Positions 22,428 to 35,500 of a stretch of DNA of 64,000 nucleotides are shown piece by piece. How positions within the stretch are numbered: position 1 is the first letter of the stretch; each line of letters opens with the position of its first letter. A program made the translations under genes and the position numbers. The DNA comes from Panonychus citri. Its lineage: Eukaryota; Arthropoda; Arachnida; Trombidiformes; Tetranychidae. The stretch is from positions 372,001 through 436,000 of the forward strand of contig NW_026515450.1 in assembly GCF_014898815.1 (NCBI RefSeq), given 5' to 3'. Below the pieces are notes generated by a model. That model was not told where the DNA came from, ran no database searches, and saw only the letters and a program-made list of their open reading frames with translations.

Positions 22428-23471
22428 GAATTGTTCAGAGCAATCAGAAAACTTCAACATTTTCATCATTAAGAAAACTGAGTCTTCATCAAACATCAAA
22501 AGATGTTAATTATGTTCAACAATTTAACCTCTTTTTGTTCAACTCAATTTGAATTAGTGAATTAATTTCACACTAGTTTAAGATTCTACTCACAATCAAC
22601 TTAGTGTTTGAGGCTCAGTTTTATTTAAAGCAATTACATTTTACCAGGACAACAATCAATGATTTTGCCGATTTTCAATTAATTGTTGACAATTGATTCT
22701 AATTAGATGTAAAATCGTTTCGTAAAAAAGTGTCCACTTTATTAATTTGAGGTCAAATTTGAAAAAGTGTATTACAAAATTAATTAGGTTTCTAATTTAA
22801 TTAACAACTAAGTTTAAGAAAAATTGTGATTAGCATGATGACGATTTCTTTATACACAAAATCCATTGAGTATCACGTCTCAAGGTTTCTATTTTTCACA
22901 AAATGATTAACTAATCATGATGATTTCCTATTAACAATTTGAAAAAGAAAGAAAGAAAGAAAGAAAGAATGCCACAAGAAGATAAAGAGGGAGCAAATGA
23001 TGATGAGAAGATGATGAAGATGATATTGATAATGATGAGCATGTTGATTTAGAAATGAATTTGAAAAATTGAATAAGTTGAAAAAGAGGATAATCAATGA
23101 CGGTCTTAATTATTTGGTTAATTAATTTGTTTCATTTGATCAGCATTGATTGAAACCCTTTTCCTTGGCTTATAGTTGAATCACTTTTGTCAATCAAAAG
23201 GTTAATTGTTTAATTGATGCAGATGAAATGAGATGAAAATAAATTGACAGTGACAATGAAGCTTTGATGATGATGAAGATGATGAAAGTGATGTTGGTGT
23301 TAATTTGTTGATTGTGGTGGGCAGATGAAAATAGTAAGATGAGCTCGTGGGTTTGTTGACTTTCGATGACTGGAGAGATGCGATTTCTTTTTCGAAACAT
23401 CAAAATTTAAAAGAGAGAGAGAGAGAGAAAAGGTTGTAAAAAAATTCTAGCGAAAATTAAATACGATTAAT
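20279..23471. other. Intergenic region with CT/GA microsatellites
   Basis: This holds the NUDT5-like promoter side and the 3' flank of the serine protease. Short GA or CT tracts occur near 20387-20404, 20719-20751, 22122-22137 and 22392-22425, and a GAAA tract near 22945-22968. A 68-codon ATG frame at 20951-21157 is Lys/Ser-rich, without similarity or splice context, and is not called. No RNA gene was recognised. Confidence 0.5.
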
Positions 23472-26400
23472 TTATGTTTCTTTTGTATGAATAGAAATCC
23501 AGTCGACATATTCAGAGACTCTGGTATATACTCCAGGTAGATTGGGTTTCGCACAACCGACACCCCATGAAACTAATCCAATGAGAACTGATTTACCATC
23601 CGATTTAAAGGTAAGTGGACTTCCAGAATCACCCTGACATGAATCTTTACCACCCTCTTTATAACCAGCACATAACATGTTGGAATAAATAGTTTCCCGT
23701 CTACCCACCGATTTCATCCACTGTTGGCACGTATTTGAATCAATTATCTCCACATCAACCTTTTGTAGTACTCCAAGGGAAGCGGGTACACCATAAGTCG
23801 TCCTACCCCATCCGGTTACCGTGGCCATGGAACCAGTAAAATTTTCACCTTTCGCAGGTAAACAAACAGGTATAATGTGCTGCTTGAATTCAACCTCATG
23901 GGAGAGTTCAAGGAGAGCGATATCATTTTGATAAGTGGCCGGATTGTAGTCCTCATTGACGACCTTTCGTTTCACCCCGAACTCTTCGTGAGTGAACTTT
24001 TCCGTTTGACCTCGTAAATTGTAATCACCAAGACGTAGACGTAAATTTGTGGCCGGTGTCCTGAAAATAGAAACAATTAATCAATTGAATAGAAACAAAT
24101 AAAAACACTTCAACTTTAATCTTCTTTCTTAATACTTGACCAAAAGTAAACAAAAAGATAAACAGTTAATAATTAGTTAATTACTTTCCAATAAGGAAAT
24201 AGTGATTAGTTAATTACTCTTAATATTTTCTTTCCACTGGATTACTTGATTTCTTAATTTGTTGACTTGACATTGTTATAATCTTTTCCATTCATCATTA
24301 TCAATGATTAGTAAACAGTAAATTGATTTTCATCTTTAATTGTAAACAATTATCGTTCTAATGGTTAATCAATTGAATCATTCGCAAGATAATCATCACC
24401 TTGTTATCCATTCCCATGTCTATTTGGTGGGAGGTTAAGGTTAACCTTTTGATTGGTCTTTATTGGAGTAACTGTTTCCTTCATGATGGTTAATTGTTAA
24501 TCTTAATTAACACACCTTAAGATTGATTATTAATGAGAGAGGAATTAAAAGTATCAAGGTAATTTTTTTCTTCCTTTTTCTCTTGATGATTGATTGATTT
24601 GATTTTACAATTAATCGTGTTTACTGTTGATCATTATCAAGATTGTGATAGTTTGTTAATGAGAAAGATCAGATTGAGAGATTTAATTTGTGATAGAAAA
24701 TTGTTAAAGATAATTAATAATAATTGCGACGATTTTTAATCATAATTGTGAGGATAATTTTTCCATCACGATTATCAGTTTAATCTATTGGTTAATCAGC
24801 TTCATCATTTAGGGTTGGTCCGGTAACTGGTTTTTAATCAATATTGATATGGTTTAATCTAATTTAATCTATGTAAAAATTTTCAAGATTTGTTGTAAAC
24901 ACTTTGTTTTCTGTCCGGTGAAATCAAAACAATGTAATTTGAAAAGTCATGCGTAATTAAGCCAGGTAACCATTCACATGTTTACCTCTAGCATGATAGT
25001 AACTGTAATTATTGTAATTAATTCTGACAATGAGTGAAAATATGAGTGAAAATTTTACTACAATAGTGGAGGCTGTTCCTGATGTTAATCACTCTCATTC
25101 GAACAAGCCAAAAAAAGGTCGACCTAAAGGACAAGTAGTCAAAGAAAATGAATGTAAGTACTTTAAATTTACAATTTACTCAATCAATGTCATAACCAAA
25201 GACATTCATTCAGTAATTAGTTCTAACACTTTTAATTAAGACAATTCATTTTCTATTCAGGGACATTTGAAAAATGTATTCAGTTATTAGAGAAAAGAAA
25301 AGAAATGGAAAAAGATTTCAAAAATATTTACCATAAAACCAACGCTTGGAAAAAATTGATACAATCATTAGGCTGGAATAACACTCATAAAGAGGTTTCA
25401 ATCAAATTCAAAAATATAATTTCTTACAGATCGAAACAGTTGAAAAAAAATACTGGTGAGGATGGAGATTATACCAATGAAACTCAGGTCGGGCAGCTCA
25501 TGAACCTCGTCAGGTATTTCACTGACTCTAATCATAAATACAACCCTCCAAAAGTAATTGATTCTGGTGACTGTGAATTAAATGGTACCTCAAACTGTGA
25601 GCCAGTAATAGTTGATGATGTTCAAAAAAATGTGGAATTCGATGGTGATAAATGCAATAAGTACCCAGATGAGTTCTTAGACTTCATACACGATAGATAC
25701 AGCCCAGTTCATACCTCTGAGTCTGATGATGTCAATATATCTACTGAAATTATCAGCTCATCGCAGAGTGAGACCTCAAGTCAAAAATACTCACAGACCT
25801 TTAGTCAAAGTTCTGAGACATCAAGCAAAAGAAAAATAGACGATTCCAAACTTGGAGGACAAACTCAAGAGAGAAACAAGAAAATTAGGAATAAGACTCA
25901 TAGAGAAATCGCTTTGATGAATGAGAAGCACGCGGCGAGACTGACTGATTTATTCGGCTCTCTTGTGGAAATCACCAGAGAAAATTTCAAGAGGCATGAT
26001 GAAAGAGAAGAAAAAAGATTGAAATTGCAAGAAGCGTTTCTCAAGTCAAAAGGAATTGTTCATGAAGAGCCATCGACCAGCAATGACAATAACATTGGAT
26101 TATCAGATCAAGAATAATTTTCCAATGTAATGATCCTGATGTCCTTAATATAATTAATTCTAAACAACTTTTTCTTTTTGATAAATTATATAAGTTTATT
26201 ACAAATCAAATCTCTGTAATCATTTGCATTATTGAATTGAAAGGTTTTTGGTTCAGGTAAATCGTTCTCATACTCATCATCAGTTAGTTCAGAATTTTCT
26301 TGTGTCGAGACTGAGTTTATCTGATCCAAATCAATCAAGGTGAGATTATTCAGAATTACAGAACTAATTATAACATCAGCTGCTTTTTCCAATTTTACAA

Positions 26401-29400
26401 TCAACTTACTATCTCTTAGTCGTCGCCACTTTGATTTCAAGTCACCGAAAGTACACTCAACAACATTTCTCGCGGATGAGTGGGCCTCATTATATTTTTC
26501 TTTGTGAACAGCAATCATGGATTCAGTTTCATTACGATAAGGAGAAATGATTGGAATTGGGGAGAAAGAATTTGGATAAGCTGAATCACCAAGAATAATA
26601 AATCCTGGAGGTGGATATAAACTTTTCTGGTAGAGCATAGAATCTTTTAAAACATTAGCATCATGGCGAGCACCAGAAATTCCTGTGATTGCATATCGAA
26701 TAAGGTTTCGATGATCAGATACAATAGTTAGATTCATTGAAGTTCGAGAATGACGATCGAAATAATTTTCCACTCTTTCAGTCGGTACCATGATCTCAAT
26801 CAATGTTCCATCAACCGCACCGACAATGTTATGATGGAAATTTTTTCTTTTGTGTCTTCTCGAGAATCCATTCGCTATCACAAAACATTCATTCACCTTC
26901 GGTAAAGAAATCAATTGATCACGAATGGAAAGAATTTGTGATAAAACAAAGTCCAATGAGTCCTGAACAGTTGATTTTGGAACATCGAATAGTCTTTCTA
27001 ATTGTCGAATCGTTGCTTTAGAGCTTATCCATTCTAAATAAATAATGACTTTATAACGAATTGGCCATTTACTCCTCTCAAGATTAGAACACTTGGAAAT
27101 AAGCCAGTCAAATTGTTTATGATTCAATCTGAAAATTTCGGAAAATTTGATTTCATAATCATTCTCTGATGCCATTGTAAGATAAAGCTCCATCCTGGTT
27201 CTGTGAATATCTCTGGGAATTGAGTCAACTCTATCCAAATTTTTCATTTTGTTATTGAATATTGAATCAGCACTCATTGCTACACATGATAAACAAAGAT
27301 TTAACAACTCGATAGTTTTAATAAGCACATTGTCAAAATCTTGTTCGACACCAAGATCAAGAATATTCAAAGACTCGGTTGAATCAATCATAATTTTTAA
27401 GAAAATAGACACAAATTCATTTATAAAATGAACACGTGGTTGATCAACAATTAGTATCATTTTTTGGTCATCAGATAAGATGAAAAAATGCTTAGATATC
27501 AAAAGTTATCTTAGTTTGCTTATCATTGACTGCGTGAATGATTTAAAAAGTGGTTGTAAACTCAAAGTCTTTGGTTGTATCTTTTTACATTGATATTCAT
27601 TTTTGAATATTAATGTAAATTCTAATTGATTTCTATGTTCAATCTTTTAACATTGATATTCATTTTTGAATATTAATGTAAATTCTAATTGATTTCTATG
27701 TTCAATCTTTTAACATTGATATTCATTTTTGAATATTAATGTAAATTCTAATTGATTTCTTTGTTCAATCTTTTAACATTGATATTCATTTTTGAATATT
27801 AATGTAAATTCTAATTGATTTCTATGTTCAATCTTTTAACATTGATATTCATTTTTGAATATTAATGTAAATTCTAATTGATTTCTTTGTTCAATCTTTT
27901 TACATTGATATTCATTTTTGAATATTAATGTAAATTCTAATTGATTTCTATGTTCAATCTTTTAACATTGATATTCATTTTTGAATATTAATGTAAATTC
28001 TAATTGATTTCTATGTTCAATCTTTTAACATTGGTATTCATTTTTGAATATTAATGTAAATTCTAATTGATTTCTCATGCTCAATCTTCTTGTGTTACTA
28101 TTCACTTTGAATAGCAACGTATATTTCCTATTCATTAATTGTTCAAATGACTCCGGAATAATTTCAGCATTAGAACTTATTTCAAGAGATTCTTCTTCTT
28201 CTTGAAAATCTTGAAAATTAATGCTAAATAGAACCTCAAGAATTGGTGACTCAAAAACTTAAAAAACCAACACAAAAAACACAAGGAGATAATGAAAACG
28301 AAACAACTGATTCTAAATTAATTAATTTTAATTCTAAAATCAATTTGATTTGTTTCCTACTTGTCTTTATTAGATATGTGCTGTCACTACTTTCAATTTA
28401 CAAGGAAATTTAAACTCCTTTTATTATCATTAATTTACATTAATCCACTTTAAGCGAGATTAATTCAGATTAATCTAAATTGAACTAGTTACCGGACCAA
28501 CCCTTAATTTCCGATTTTTAATCTTGGTTAAAAAGATCAACAGCTTAGGTTAATATGTTGAAATTAATTTTGACTAATCAAATAATATTAATTGTAAGAA
28601 TTAATTATCATCAAAATTAGACATGATTTCGTCCGGAATAACAGTAAATGTTAACCTTCAATCGTTTGTCAATTTTGTGTCTAGTTTATCAAAGTTTTAT
28701 TGATTGTTACAAGCAAAATAATAATTACTAACAAACTAATCAGTTTGATGATATTATTTTAACTGTTTAATTAGTTGCTTACCTTTCAGATTAACGGTTC
28801 AATTGGGTTGATTATAAACGATATTGAAACTTTTCCATTGACGTTAATCAACTTTTAACGACTTAATCATGATCAGAGTGATTGTAAATTTCAATCGCAA
28901 ACTAAAAATAACAGATTAACTAAGAGCCGAGGCAAATCAGATGATTAAAAATACAACAATTAAGAAGGGTAAAGAGTTATTAACCTAATATCTTATCCTC
29001 GATTACTGTTATAATTATAACAGAATCAACAACAAAACTGAAATCGACGATCACTTAATCATGTTTATATTGGATAATACAAATAACCATTCAAGTTGAT
29101 CGAAATAATCAAATTACAATGATTAAGTTATTTTTACAAGAAAAAATTACGATATTTGTTTAACTTTGCAAATTTAATCAGTAATTATTTCATTTGATTC
29201 TGATTGTGATGCTGCAATTAGATGATATTAGTTATCATATCCTTGGATTGTTAAATTGTTACTTTAGGGATCACAACAATCAACTGAATTAAAATCAAGA
29301 AAAAATGATGGAAAAGCTTTCCAATTATTGATTGTATTGAAAAATGTTTCATCGATGATTGATCACGATTATTATCATTATCATTTGATTGTTTGGGTAA

Positions 29401-32400
29401 AAAAAGACTTCATCTTCCTTCATCATAAATTGATGACAGGTTATAGCTTATTTAATATAATGATCATGGTGATTATCAAAAATATTACAATACTAATCAT
29501 GATAATAATAAATTAATCAAGAAAGAAACAATTTATTGAACCTTATCAGAGTTGGAAAATGTTTCATCTTGGTGATAATAGAGGTCAGTAAGGTAAAGAA
29601 AATGTTGCCAAGTGATAATTAATTTAATTGTCATTAACTTACTTGTAAACACAATGAGCCGCAGTTACAACCCATTTATTGTTAATTAAGGCTCCACCGC
29701 AAGAGATTTTCTGATTGAAATATTGTCGCTTAACCACCGCCGCTTGCCAAGGTACTTCACCGAAACGAGCATTTCCTCCACCAACGATTTTTGAATTTCG
29801 AGCATAAGTTCTGCCACATTCTAATTGTGATTAAGAATAAACAATTAACTTTTCTACAATATAATAGGTTAATTGTTCCTATTTCTCTCTCTGCATTCAT
29901 TATCTTAAAATTAAGGATAAGAATAGATTCTGAGAAAAATATTACAATCAACATATAACTAAACATGAAGAAAAACTTTAAACGTATCCAACTGAGTTAT
30001 GGGAAAATAATCAAATCATTTAATCAATAGGGTTAATTGTTGCTGATCATTTTGTTTTCTCATTAAAAAACTGTGTTAATCAAATAAATCTAATATCTGT
30101 GAATATCATCTCGATATATTTCATTGATTGATAAACTATTGTCACGGTATCATTGTTATATATGGTGAGAGAAGATGAAAAAATAATTCTAATTATGATG
30201 ATAACTGTAATTTCATTCATTTTTTTTCTTATTCAGTGTTTAATCATCCATTTTTAATTTTTTTCTTTTGTTTCGAAACAGTTATCATCATAATCATCAG
30301 CATCTTTATTATTTCATTGATTGGATGAGTTAATCATAGATGAAATTATAATATGTATTCAGGACAATTAATCAGCTGGATAATCCTCATCATCATAATC
30401 AAACATGAAGATGGAGATGATTATTTTTTTATTTTTACTTACCTGGTTCAGCGATGACATTTGCTGATGTTTTTTTGATATCTTGAGGGACACAACATGA
30501 CCATAAGACACCACCGCTACACAGGTCTAAAGGCCGTCGGCCGGACATCCAGCAGGACACACCCAGGCCACATTCATGGGAATCGCCTTGGTAAAAACAT
30601 TGCTGGGGAAAAGCTGTAAGAAAATGATGAGAGAGAAAAAAAGAAAAGAAATTAGTGAAATGATGAAATTCATTCAGTTCTCATTTGGTATCAACAACAA
30701 TCAAACGAAATTAACTCAACAATTAACAGGAATTAGGAAAATCGTTTCTCATTCTTAGTCCTTCTTCCAGTTAAATTGTTATATCACTTTGTGTGTTTAT
30801 CATTAACCTTTTCTGGTGGAAATACAATAAACCTTTAATTGTTCAACCAAAAGGGTTAACAATTTAATCTTCATCAATCCTTTGCTTTACTGAGTTTCTC
30901 TAATTGGTTTGATTTTCAAGAAGTTACATCATTACTTAGATTAGATGATTTAGATGAGAATTTGTGTTAATATTGATGATGATTATCATTAGAGCTACGA
31001 GTGGGTTTTTCTGCCATGATTATGATTAATTGAGTTAATTTAGTTCATTCAGAGCTTTGAATTATATGAACTTTAAATTTGATAATCATTTAGGAACTGG
31101 TGATAACTGTGAATCTGTTTAGGTTTTTTTTGCTGTTAATAATAATTAACAAACTTCAAGTAACAAAATTAATAATTATAATTGATAATTTTTACAAGTT
31201 GAATTACTTATATTTACTCATGAAATCATTAGAAACAATTAATTGTAATAAATGATTAAATTTACCTTCCCATTTGAAACAATCATCTTTAACGATGATA
31301 GGTAATTATTTAGAATCATGATCTGAATTAAGATTTAGAATGTGATTTTATGATTTAGATGATGATGATGATTACAATTATCTTGTTGTAAAATCGTAAC
31401 ATAAATTAAAACAAATGGTTAAATGTAACAAAAGTGAAAATTAAATCAACCTGTACGCGGGCGATGCAAAATTAAATCAACAATTTAGATAGAAATCAAA
31501 GTATTTATCAAATTGAAATTGGATGACAACATTATCTTCACCATGATCACCAACAGAATTATTTATTTCTCTACTTTTCTAATTCAAAATCATCATTCGT
31601 AATCAGGTAACTAATCAGGTAAAGAGGATAAAAAGGGGAAAGAGGATGATCAAGACGATAAATGCGTGTCTTGAATCATATATTATTGACGATCATGATG
31701 ATATTTATATTAATTTGATATTTGTTGAAAAAAAAAGTTCATCAAAATGAATATTCAGGTTGAGTTAAATGATATTGAAAAAGGGAGAGAAATGATGAAG
31801 ATGAAAACAGTGATGATAGGATGACGAGAAAACCTAATGATGGTGAAGGGAAATTTAAGTTGACGCTGAAAAGAAATGACCTTGATCGTCAATGTAGCGG
31901 TAAAATCGATTGCAAAAAATTACTCCTTTCCTAATCATCATCATCATTTGACCTACAGTCGAAAACAGTAAAAAAAAGATTAACCTTGAAAAACATTGAT
32001 CTGGGTGATGAGGATGACAAGTTGTATCGTTATCATCATTCAATGAACCAAGGGATTCAAAGGGAAAGTTGAGTCATCATCGGATTAGATCAATCAACTA
32101 ATAACAATAACAATCAAAATTTAAACAAAGTTATCAAATCCACAAACAAATGACACTGAAAATAATATTAGTATTTTTGATAAGTCAGCATAATCTTGAC
32201 CTCTAAATGGAGGAGAACCTATTGATCAAAGCATGATTATTGACTTTAGATAATCAGATACATTTAATCAAATCAATCAGAAAGAAAGTCAACGATTTAT
32301 AATAATAACTAACAAATACATGAAAAGATCAAGATCAAATATCAATTTTCTGAATCAACATTAGAACTTTCAAGTTATAATAAAGTACAAGATGATTATC

Positions 32401-32489
32401 ATCTTCATCAGAATCATCTAGACGGAAGATCATTCACCTTATTGACCAAGAGACTTACATAAGGATGAAACAAAAAAGAAAAACAAGAA

Positions 32490-32545
<56 letters not shown>

Positions 32546-35500
32546 GATCTTCTATTCCTTCAACATTTTTCTTGTATTATTTACCTTTTATATGTTAGTA
32601 ATCAATTGAACAGTAGTTCAACAGGTAATTTCATCATTGATCATCATCATCTTCATCTACACCAACAAACTTATGGCTTAAGTAGCTGGGTGGGTCTAAT
32701 AATCATTTACTTATGGGTCACGAGGATATAACTTTTTTCCTAATGAATGATTCAGTTCCTACCATGATATTGATTATATCAATTAATTATTTCATGGTCA
32801 TCATCATCATCATTAATGGGAGTTAAAAGTTTCTGAGTAATTAACTGATTGTTTTACGTTAATAATAATCCTTAAAACAGCAATCAATTTTTAATCAGAT
32901 ATCAAAAAATATAAAAAAAAATTTTTTATAGTAAATTGCTGAAAATTGATTGATTAAATTGCAACGATTATAATATTAATTACTACAGAAGAAACCGGAA
33001 CGGAAAACTTGATTGAAAATCTAAACAAGATTATTAATTTAGTGTTGATTAACAAATTATTACTTAAAATTGATTTAACAACATTCAATTTTATTAATGT
33101 ATTGTAATAGCTAGTTAATTGTTGACTAATTGTTGTCGATAATAAGATTTACAAGATCCATCATCAAAGTAACATGATTTAGGTGATTTAGTAAATTGTT
33201 GGGAAAGATGATTGCGATTATTTTGACAGATTCAATTATTATTATGTCAAATGTTGATCAGATGTTGATTAGATTAATTTTAATATGTCAACAGTTAATT
33301 TGGTTGAGACAGTAAATTAACTTGATTGTTATACAATAATAAATTGTAAGAATCAGACACCAGCGTGTTTAATAATTTTATAATCATAATATTTAAATTG
33401 ATTACTGGATTAAGGTTAGAGGTATATGATTATGATGATGCACATGATTTAGGTTGATGATTATGAATTGAAATTAATTCATTTGACTTTCAATTTGAAA
33501 TATATGTAATATTTTAAATGGTTAGTTAATTGTTGCTGTTTGAATCTCGATTAGGAAAAAAAATTGGATTAACCTTAAGGTAATTACATTAACCAGTAAC
33601 AGTTAATCTGATCACTGATTAAGTTTCAAAATTGAATTAAATGATGAGCCCTAATTGTTAGTTAAACGTTGTCGTCCAAAATTATATTAATGCTAATTGA
33701 CCGAGACCAAAAAATCAAGATAATCAACAATTAAATTATCAGTTAATAGGATTTACAATCAATTGTAATGATAGATAAAGACTTTTAAATCTCATTTAAA
33801 TAGGTTCATTCAATAGATTGAAATTAATAGTTGGTTAATCATGGTTAGTTGAATAATTTGATGATAATCGTAATCATTTGAATCATGATCTTCATGATTA
33901 AGTTTTTTTCATTATGATTACGGTTAAATTGTTAATCTAAGACTAGGGGTTAGATGTTGAAACCTTTTTATTTAACGTTGGTATCAGTTGTCATTAAAAT
34001 CAATTGTGAATCATAATCAAAAATTATTAACGTTAATTTAGTTACAATTAAGGATCTCCATGAAACAAGATAATCATCTTAATCATCATGATTAAAAGTA
34101 TCTATTAATTCATGATGATAAGATGACAGAAAGAAATTAAAATTTTAGAAAAATGAATTTCAAAAGCTACAATTAATCAAATTATAATCTCATAATTCAG
34201 CTTAAGAAGACCAATCATAATCAATTATTTGTAGGCTTAATTGTTTCAAATGATTAACACTAATCATGAAATTTATACGAATAAGAAAAAAAACTTGCTT
34301 ATAGTTGATCACTTGGAGCAATTAACTTAAATCATTTTTGACTCTTTCCTTGATTGTGGTTGATTAGTTTTAACTTGCATCAAGTTTGACAAACTTTTTA
34401 AACCAATTAGATTAAAGATGAGATTAAAATTAGATTTTGATTGTAATCAAAAGTCTCAATCTAAGATCAAATTAAAAGGTGTTAACAACATTATTAGATT
34501 ACTATTTATATAAATTGTTTGATCATTTCAACTTTCCTGGACAATCAACTTTCACCCAAATTGTCAATATAATATAAATACAACAATAGAAACAAGGTTA
34601 ATTGAAATAATAAAGGGTAATGTTTAACCACAACAATCAACAAATTGTTAATATTAAATAGAGTCAACAATGAATAATTATCATGATAATATCAAATCTA
34701 TTAATATAATTAAATTGTGAGTGAGATTTTCCCAAGAGAGATACAAAAATAAACTGTGTTAACATGATATTGACAAAAAAATTAACCAATAATTAACAAT
34801 TAACTGTAATTGATGATAATTATCGCACAGCAGGATTAAGATGATCGACCAATTGAAAACTAATCATAATTAACGTTTTAATAGTCACTAATCTAATGTT
34901 ATCATACTGATTCAATTAGAAATATAAAACTGCAATAAAAATAATAAGGTAACAACGCCTGAGGTTAAGATATTTAAGTTCACAATTAAGAATCAATGTT
35001 AATTTTATTATTGTATGTTAGTTAATCAAATTAAAAGGGAATTTGATTTAATATATTAACAATTAATGAGATTCACGTTACACTGATACAATTTAACATT
35101 CAAGTAATAAGGGAAACTACATTTTCTAACCTACTCAAATTAATTTCATTACGATTTAATTCAGGTCAAAGTTGCTTGAAAGAACCTTATTTAATAACAA
35201 TTAAGCTATTAATGATTCTTTAATTAAATCCTCATATCATATTATTAATTAAAACTGTTGATGATCAAGTTTATTGGTCTACAGGTAAAATCAATTAATG
35301 ATTAGGTTGATTGTTACGATTTAGCTCACAATAATTATGGTTGAATCTCAATTTGATTGTGTAAAGGTTAATAATTAGGTTTGCTCTCTATGTAAGTTAA
35401 TTTGAATAATTAGTTAATTGGTGGTTATTTGTTTAAGATACAATTAATGCTATTAATAAACTAATTGGTGAGTAAATTTTGAATGAATTTACTAATTGTT

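Larger units (their letters stand above)
24812..28503. mobile_element. Full-length PIF/Harbinger DNA transposon nested in a protease intron
   Basis: The element is 3,692 bp. The left end begins GGGTTGGTCCGGTAACTGG and the right end, reverse-complemented, begins GGGTTGGTCCGGTAACTAG: 20 of the first 21 bases agree. TTA flanks both sides. Inside are the two genes expected of autonomous Harbingers, a Myb/MADF-like DNA-binding protein (+) and a DDE transposase (-), converging at about 26117-26186. The right third has a 63-bp tandem array. Both genes are open and the ends nearly perfect, so insertion was probably recent. It lies entirely in the last intron (24061-29642) of the serine protease. Confidence 0.92.

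Noticed and set aside
27587..28092. CRISPR-like periodic repeat
   Set aside because: The 63-bp units are repeated whole, with no unique spacers, and lie inside a eukaryotic transposon.
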